From Bacteroidota bacterium (lineage in GTDB: Bacteria; Bacteroidota; Bacteroidia; UBA4408): a DNA stretch of 40,000 bases. Below, piece by piece: positions 34,495 to 40,000 of this stretch; positions within the stretch are counted from its first letter, which is position 1; the number at the start of each line of letters is the position of its first letter. Both the position numbers and the translations under genes were made by a program. The notes under the pieces are model-generated. The model saw nothing but the letters and a program-made list of their open reading frames with translations. It had not been told where the DNA came from and made no database searches. The DNA is taken from contig CAUJCU010000020.1 of NCBI GenBank assembly GCA_963169745.1, positions 1-40,000 on the forward strand, in the 5' to 3' direction.

Positions 34495-37400
34495 ATGCTA
34501 TTTATGACTTTTAATAGGATTCTTACACCTATCTTCTTTTTTTACTTACTTACGATGAGCTGCTCTTATTCGTTTGCACAGGTTCGTAAAGAAAGTAGTC
34601 ATTCTACTAAAAATCAACCTATTAATACATCTTCTAAAGAAAAAACGAATACCCTTAAGCAGGCCTATCATATCCGCTGGACCAACCCTCGTGTTTCAGG
34701 TCAGGAAGACGCTCTGGTAAGCTGGCTCAATTTTGAAGGAGCAACTATACACCCGCTCAGCCACTTACCCTACTATACCGGCAGTGCAAAAATCCCATCC
34801 GGATATTACAATGCCGAAATACAACTTACAAATCTTGCTTTTGAACCACTAAATAATCAGGAAAAACAAATAGCCGCTTTATTAACCGATTTGAAAAGTG
34901 AAATTACGCTAACTTCTACCGTGGTTTACTTTAAAAAAGTACCCTCTTTACGATATGATTTTGTTCCCTTACGTATAAATCCACAAAACGGAGTTATTGA
35001 GAAATTAGTTGCTTTTGACCTTGTATTAAGACCAACTTCTTCAGCAAAATCACAAATTAGAAGCCATACCTATGCACATAAGTCGGTACTAAGTGAAGGA
35101 ACCTGGTATCAAATAGGGGTAACAAAAGATGGCATATTTAAACTTGATTATAATTTCTTTAAAAAATTAGGTGCAAGCCCTGCAAATATAGATCCCCGAC
35201 AAGTAAAAATTTACAGTACCGGGGGCGAGCAGCTTCCTTTTATAAACAGTTTAACCCGAACAGATGATTTGCCGGAATGTGCCATCTCATTTGTAGGAGA
35301 AGAAGATGGTGTGTTTAATGAAAGTGATTATGCGCTATTTTTCGGCAAAGCTCCCGTAAGGTGGACAAAAGACAACTCCTGCCTGGGGCTTTCACATAAA
35401 TTACACGATTATACTGATACCACGTATTATTTTATTAATATTGATGGGGCTTCAGGAAAACGTATAAATATGCAAAGTTCTCTAACTCAAGACGCGCAAC
35501 AAAGCGTAAATTCTTTTGATGACTTTGCTTGGTACGAGAATGAAGCTGTAAATGTTGTAAAGAGTGGCCGCCAATGGTTTGGTGAAAAATTTGATGTAAC
35601 AACCAGCTATTCATTTCCTTTTAATTTCCCGAATATTGATGTAACAGCCCCGGCCTTTATTAAAATTCAAACTGCAGCTCGCTCTAACCCTTCAGCTCAA
35701 TTTACCGTAAATTGTGGTGCTTCAAGTTTTAATTTCTCCCCGCCTCCTGTTGCTCTTCAGCCATATTATGCCGATCCGGTAACCATAAGCTCAAGCTGCC
35801 AACCATTTACACCCGATGGAGCTCAGTTAAATGTTGAAGTAAAGTTTACAAAAGCGCCCATGTTTAACAGTGGATATGGATATTTGGATTATATTGAACT
35901 GCGTGTACGCAGGCTCCTAAAATTAGCCGGAAACGAAGTTGCTTTTCGTGATTTTTCATCAAGTGGCCCGGGAAAAATTATAGAGTTTAATATTGCAAAT
36001 GCTACAACCAATACACTAATTTGGGATATTTCCGATCTCCAAAACGTAAAACAAATTCAGGGAAATTTAAACGGGAACCTCTACTCCTTTAAAGATAATG
36101 CCGATACAACGCACGAATACATTGCTTTTAATAATGGAAGCAACGCTATTAAAGAACCTTTTTCTTTGGGTAAAATTGAAAATCAAAATTTGCATGGACT
36201 TGCTACTTATGATATGATTATTGTTAGTCATTCCCTCTTTTTACCGCAAGCAAAACGTTTGTCCGATTTGCATTATGAGCATGATGGGTTAAAATCATTG
36301 GTAGTTACACCACAAGAAATTTACAACGAGTTTTCAGGCGGTCATCAAGATGTTACAGCTATTAAACAATTCTTAAAAATGTTTTACGACAGAGCCGAAA
36401 CTCCCGAAAATATGCCTAAATATTTACTGCTCATGGGCGATGCATCATACAAAAATCGAGGGCGCAGCACCGTAGGAAATACCAATTTTGTTGTCTGTTA
36501 CGAATCAGCAAATGGAGTTTCATATATAAACTCGTATGTTTCTGACGATTATTTTGGTTTGTTAGATGACTCCGAAGGAGAAGGCCTTACCGAACAAATG
36601 GATATTGCTGTAGGACGTATTCCTGTTAAAACTATAGATGAAGCTAAAGCAGTAGTTGATAAAATAAGTGCCTACATGCAACCGCAATCTATTGAAAGCG
36701 CAAACCCCTCATTTTGTGGCACTGCCGGCTCATTTGCAAGTGGCGATTGGCGTAACATATTGTGTTTTGTAGCTGACGATGAAGATCAAAATTTGCATTT
36801 TAATCAGTCTGAAAGACTGGCCAATTATGTAGATACAACCTATAGACAATATAATATTGACAAAATTTATATTGATGCCTTTAAACAACAATCGGCTGCC
36901 GGTGGAGCGCGTTATCCCGATGTAAATACAGCCATCGGCCAACGCGTAAACCGAGGTGCATTAATTATTAACTATACCGGCCATGGAGGCGAAACCGGTT
37001 GGGCACAAGAAAGAATACTGGAAGTAAAAGACATAGAATCATGGAGTAATTCAAACCGCTTACCCTTATTTGTAACGGCAACTTGTGAGTTTAGCCGCTT
37101 TGACGACCCGGGAAGAACCTCAGCCGGAGAAGAAGTGATATTGCGCGCTAATGGTGGGGGTATTGGATTGTTAACAACTACACGATTGGCTTATGCAAAC
37201 TATAACGAAACATTAAACCGTAATTTTTACCAAAATGCTTTCTTAAAAGACTCTATAACGGGACTCTATCCGCGCATAGGTGATATTTGTACAGTTACCA
37301 AAAACAAAACTGCTGCCGTAAGCGGAGGAACCAGCAACCACCGCAATTTTTCCCTTCTTTGCGACCCTGCCCTAAGGCTTCACTACCCTACTTATAAAGT

Positions 37401-38475
37401 CATTACCCAAAGTATCAACAACCAGCCTGTTAGCTTACAAGGCGACACGGTAAAAGCCCTGTCAAAAATAACCGTTAAAGGATATTTGGCTGATAATAAC
37501 GGCACCAAACTAACCAATTTTAACGGTATAGTTTATCCTTCTTTCTTTGACAAATCAAGCACCTTAAAAACATTAGCCAACGACCCGCAATACTCAACAA
37601 TAGCACCTTTTAAATTAAGAAAAAATATTATTTACAGAGGAAAAGCAAGTGTAAACAATGGTGACTTTTCGTTTACCTTTATTGTGCCTAAAGATATTGA
37701 TTACTCCTTTGGTACCGGACGTATAAGCTATTATGCTGCCGATGGTAATAATGATGCCAACGGCTATAACGAAAATTTTATTGTAGGCGGAACCAATAAT
37801 AATGCGCCTGCCGATAATCAAGGGCCTAAAATAGATTTGTATATGAATGAAAAAAACTTTGTAGCGGGCAGCGTTACCAATGAGAGCCCTAATTTATTAG
37901 GAATATTATTTGATGAAAATGGAATCAACACCGTTGGCAACGGTATTGGACACGATTTAATAGCTGTGCTGGATGAAAATACTGAAAAATCAATTGTTTT
38001 GAACGATTATTACCAGTCCGATTTAAACTCTTATCAGCAGGGCACTGTACGCTATCCATTTAACAAAATGAGTGAAGGCCGTCACACACTCACCTTAAAA
38101 GCCTGGGATGTATATAATAACTCCAATTCGGCTGCTACCGATTTTGTTGTTGCAAGCTCAGCAAATATTGCACTGCAGCATGTTTTAAATTACCCTAACC
38201 CATTTACTACCTATACACGCTTTATGTTTGAGCACAACAAGCCCTGCGAAACTCTTGATGTTAGTATTCAAATATTTACCATATCGGGTCATCTAATAAA
38301 AACATTAGAAACTCTTGTAAAATGTGAAGGGTTCAGATCCGAATCCATTACATGGAATGGGCTAGATGAATTTGGAGATAAAATTGGCCGTGGCGTATAT
38401 ATTTATCGCCTAAAAGTAACTGCTCCTGATGGCAATTGGGCAGATAAGTATGAGAAACTTGTAGTTTTGAAATAA
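34495..38475 (+). CDS. porU: PorU, type IX secretion system sortase
   Basis: PorU is the outer-membrane C25 cysteine protease that removes the sorting tail from T9SS cargo and attaches anionic LPS where that is made. The 1326-residue protein has a signal peptide (about 1-29, ending SYSFAQ). A long beta-rich N-terminal part precedes the gingipain-like domain at about 560-960. The catalytic pair should be His830 (NYTGHGGETGW) and Cys864 (ATCEFSRFDDPG). A C-terminal domain resembling a sorting tail (LNYPNPFTTYTRFMF to GRGVYIYRLKV) ends it; PorU keeps this domain. A weak -7-like AACCTTTG lies at 34473-34480. porV follows 60 bases later. Confidence 0.95.
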   Translation: MLFMTFNRILTPIFFFYLLTMSCSYSFAQVRKESSHSTKNQPINTSSKEKTNTLKQAYHIRWTNPRVSGQEDALVSWLNFEGATIHPLSHLPYYTGSAKIPSGYYNAEIQLTNLAFEPLNNQEKQIAALLTDLKSEITLTSTVVYFKKVPSLRYDFVPLRINPQNGVIEKLVAFDLVLRPTSSAKSQIRSHTYAHKSVLSEGTWYQIGVTKDGIFKLDYNFFKKLGASPANIDPRQVKIYSTGGEQLPFINSLTRTDDLPECAISFVGEEDGVFNESDYALFFGKAPVRWTKDNSCLGLSHKLHDYTDTTYYFINIDGASGKRINMQSSLTQDAQQSVNSFDDFAWYENEAVNVVKSGRQWFGEKFDVTTSYSFPFNFPNIDVTAPAFIKIQTAARSNPSAQFTVNCGASSFNFSPPPVALQPYYADPVTISSSCQPFTPDGAQLNVEVKFTKAPMFNSGYGYLDYIELRVRRLLKLAGNEVAFRDFSSSGPGKIIEFNIANATTNTLIWDISDLQNVKQIQGNLNGNLYSFKDNADTTHEYIAFNNGSNAIKEPFSLGKIENQNLHGLATYDMIIVSHSLFLPQAKRLSDLHYEHDGLKSLVVTPQEIYNEFSGGHQDVTAIKQFLKMFYDRAETPENMPKYLLLMGDASYKNRGRSTVGNTNFVVCYESANGVSYINSYVSDDYFGLLDDSEGEGLTEQMDIAVGRIPVKTIDEAKAVVDKISAYMQPQSIESANPSFCGTAGSFASGDWRNILCFVADDEDQNLHFNQSERLANYVDTTYRQYNIDKIYIDAFKQQSAAGGARYPDVNTAIGQRVNRGALIINYTGHGGETGWAQERILEVKDIESWSNSNRLPLFVTATCEFSRFDDPGRTSAGEEVILRANGGGIGLLTTTRLAYANYNETLNRNFYQNAFLKDSITGLYPRIGDICTVTKNKTAAVSGGTSNHRNFSLLCDPALRLHYPTYKVITQSINNQPVSLQGDTVKALSKITVKGYLADNNGTKLTNFNGIVYPSFFDKSSTLKTLANDPQYSTIAPFKLRKNIIYRGKASVNNGDFSFTFIVPKDIDYSFGTGRISYYAADGNNDANGYNENFIVGGTNNNAPADNQGPKIDLYMNEKNFVAGSVTNESPNLLGILFDENGINTVGNGIGHDLIAVLDENTEKSIVLNDYYQSDLNSYQQGTVRYPFNKMSEGRHTLTLKAWDVYNNSNSAATDFVVASSANIALQHVLNYPNPFTTYTRFMFEHNKPCETLDVSIQIFTISGHLIKTLETLVKCEGFRSESITWNGLDEFGDKIGRGVYIYRLKVTAPDGNWADKYEKLVVLK

Positions 38476-38503
38476 TTAAGTACTCTTTTTATTGTATATT
38501 TTA

Positions 38504-38511
38504 TAAATTTG
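38504..38511 (+). promoter_or_regulatory. -7 promoter box upstream of porV
   Basis: TAAATTTG matches TAnnTTTG exactly, 24 bases before the ATG at 38536. No -33 TTG sits at the usual distance. It could give porV (and ispF) expression independent of porU. Confidence 0.5.
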
Positions 38512-38535
38512 CACCCCCTTAACATACATTTTTGC

Positions 38536-39762
38536 ATGAAAAAATATTTTTTGTTATCGTTACTTGTTTCTGTAGTCTTTCTCCCTGCTGCAAAAGCACA
38601 AAAACAAGCAACATCACTTACCGGACAACAAATAAAACTAAATACCATAACCACTTCTGTACCATTTCTGTCTATTGGCCCCGACTCTAGAGCTGGTGGA
38701 ATGGGCGATTGCGGTGCAGCCTCTTCGCCCGATATCAATTCAATGCATTGGAATGCCTCCAAATATGCCTTTATGGATAGAAAAATGGGGTTTGCATTAA
38801 ACTACACCCCCTGGCTCAGAAGATTGGTTCCAGATATTAATTACTCTTATTTAAGTGGTTATTACAAACTAAACAAAAATCAAGCTATTGCAAGTACACT
38901 CCGCTATTTCTCTTTGGGAGATATAGCTTTCACAGATGTAAATGGAAATCCTATTGGACAATTCCGGCCTAATGAATTTGCATTGGATGTGGCCTATAGC
39001 CGTAAATTAAGCGAGCGCTTTAGCACTGCAATAGCCTTACGCTATATTTATTCTAATTTAACCGGCAGCATTAATATTGCCGGGGCTAATACCAAAGCAG
39101 GGCAAGCAGTAGCTTCTGATATTAGTGCTTATTACCGTAATGATGAAATAACCATGGGGGGCAAAAAAACAACGTACTCATTTGGCATTAATATTTCAAA
39201 TGTCGGTTCTAAAATTTCCTATAGCGAAACTGCTGTAAGAGACTTTATTCCACAAAATTTAAAAATAGGAAACAACCTAACTTGGAATTTAGACGAATAC
39301 AACACAATTTCAGTAATGGTTGATATTAACAAACTACTTGTTCCATCGCCCCCTGAAGTTGCACGCGACTCCACCGGAAGTCCTTTATACGGAGCCGATG
39401 GAAATTTAATGCTCAGCTCTGGAAAACCATCTAATGTAGGTACTATAACAGGCATCGTACAATCTTTTTATGATGCACCGGGAGGCTTTAAAGAAGAATT
39501 TAGAGAAATAATGTGGGGTACAGCCTTTGAATATTGGTATGATAATTTATTTGCTTTTCGTACAGGATATTTTCATGAGGCAGCCTCTAAAGGAAACCGC
39601 CAGTATTTTAATATTGGAGCCGGTTTACGTTACAATACATTTGGTATTGACTTTGCTTATTTAATTCCAACCGTAACACAAAACCCTTTGCAAAACACCT
39701 TGCGCTTTACCTTGTTGTTTAACTTCGAATCATCGAAACCAACTAATAAAGAAACCAACTAA
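38536..39762 (+). CDS. porV: PorV (LptO), type IX secretion outer-membrane shuttle protein
   Basis: PorV is a 14-stranded outer-membrane barrel that takes cargo from the SprA translocon to PorU. The 408-residue protein has a signal peptide (MKKYFLLSLLVSVVFLPAAKAQ). The family signature follows: VPFLSIGPDSRAGGMGDCGA then ASSPDINSMHWNASKYAF. Beta strands run to a C-terminal RFTLLFNFE. A frame start nine codons upstream (TTG) was rejected in favour of ATG 38536, where the signal begins and which lies downstream of the predicted promoter. Its TAA is directly followed by the ispF ATG. Confidence 0.95.
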   Translation: MKKYFLLSLLVSVVFLPAAKAQKQATSLTGQQIKLNTITTSVPFLSIGPDSRAGGMGDCGAASSPDINSMHWNASKYAFMDRKMGFALNYTPWLRRLVPDINYSYLSGYYKLNKNQAIASTLRYFSLGDIAFTDVNGNPIGQFRPNEFALDVAYSRKLSERFSTAIALRYIYSNLTGSINIAGANTKAGQAVASDISAYYRNDEITMGGKKTTYSFGINISNVGSKISYSETAVRDFIPQNLKIGNNLTWNLDEYNTISVMVDINKLLVPSPPEVARDSTGSPLYGADGNLMLSSGKPSNVGTITGIVQSFYDAPGGFKEEFREIMWGTAFEYWYDNLFAFRTGYFHEAASKGNRQYFNIGAGLRYNTFGIDFAYLIPTVTQNPLQNTLRFTLLFNFESSKPTNKETN

Positions 39763-40000
39763 ATGAACCCATTTCGTATTGGTTTTGGCTTTGATGTACA
39801 CCGCTTAAAAAAAGATCACCCATTTTGGATTGCCGGTATTCAAGTACCTCATTCGCATGGTGCCTATGGCCATTCCGATGCCGATGTAGTTATACATGCC
39901 GTTTGTGATGCCCTTTTGGGTGCCGCTGCCTTAGGCGACATTGGAAAACATTTTCCGGACACCGATATGCAATTTAAAAATATTGACAGTAAAATTTTAC
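39763..40000 (+). CDS. ispF: 2-C-methyl-D-erythritol 2,4-cyclodiphosphate synthase, 5' part
   Basis: IspF makes the cyclic diphosphate in the MEP route to isoprenoids. The first 79 codons are in the window and the rest runs off the end. Visible are GFGFDVHRL, with the zinc ligands Asp and His, and the strongly conserved [20 protein letters not shown] with [12 protein letters not shown]. The ATG abuts the porV stop with no gap, so translation is probably coupled. Confidence 0.95.
   Translation, partial: MNPFRIGFGFDVHRLKKDHPFWIAGIQVPHSHGAYGHSDADVVIHAVCDALLGAAALGDIGKHFPDTDMQFKNIDSKIL

Overview
The window looks like chromosomal DNA from a member of the Bacteroidota. The sequence is AT-rich. It carries a type IX secretion system (T9SS) locus with porU, porV, a PorP/SprF-family gene and gldJ, and three genes whose products end in T9SS type A or type B sorting domains. 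Several genes are preceded by a TAnnTTTG box, the Bacteroidota -7 promoter element. I cannot name a genus. I saw no rRNA, tRNA, CRISPR array, insertion sequence or prophage, and no gene-free stretch longer than about 265 bases.

Layout. 1-2.4 kb: the end of a probable DUF2911/TPR protein, a peroxiredoxin, a TonB energy transducer, and a small secreted protein made of six 17-residue repeats. 2.4-6.9 kb (minus strand): hemH, pabB and recG in one direction. 7.2-12.3 kb (plus): F-type ATP synthase genes atpB-E-F-H-A-G; atpD and atpC (beta and epsilon) are absent here. 12.5-14.9 kb: two paralogous secreted proteins with T9SS type A tails. 14.9-16.4 kb (minus): an MlaF/MlaE lipid ABC transporter pair without an MCE protein. 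16.5-17.7 kb: a two-domain 3-hydroxyacyl-CoA dehydrogenase. 17.7-24.7 kb (minus): a T9SS type B (CHU_C) fibronectin-like protein, an inactive and an active M16 peptidase, proline dehydrogenase and a UPF0104 membrane protein. 24.8-26.1 kb: an ArsC/Spx-like protein and a DMT transporter. 26.1-27.7 kb (minus): an acyl-CoA carboxylase carboxyltransferase. 28.0-30.3 kb: a PcrA/UvrD helicase. 30.3-34.3 kb (minus): a porP-like gene, gldJ and murF. 34.5-40 kb (plus): porU, porV and the start of ispF.

How the parts relate. The T9SS locus encodes the outer-membrane sortase (PorU), its shuttle partner (PorV), a PorP-type protein and the GldJ lipoprotein. The three tail-bearing proteins at 12.5-19.8 kb are probable substrates of that machinery. 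Most other genes are housekeeping: energy (ATP synthase), heme, folate precursor, peptidoglycan and isoprenoid synthesis, DNA repair, and amino-acid or acyl-CoA breakdown.

The least explained items are the 17-residue repeat protein (1951-2373), a long hairpin between atpE and atpF that may set subunit stoichiometry, the paralogous cargo pair of unknown function, and an internal four-cysteine cluster in ferrochelatase. I found no clear multi-gene system that is entirely new.
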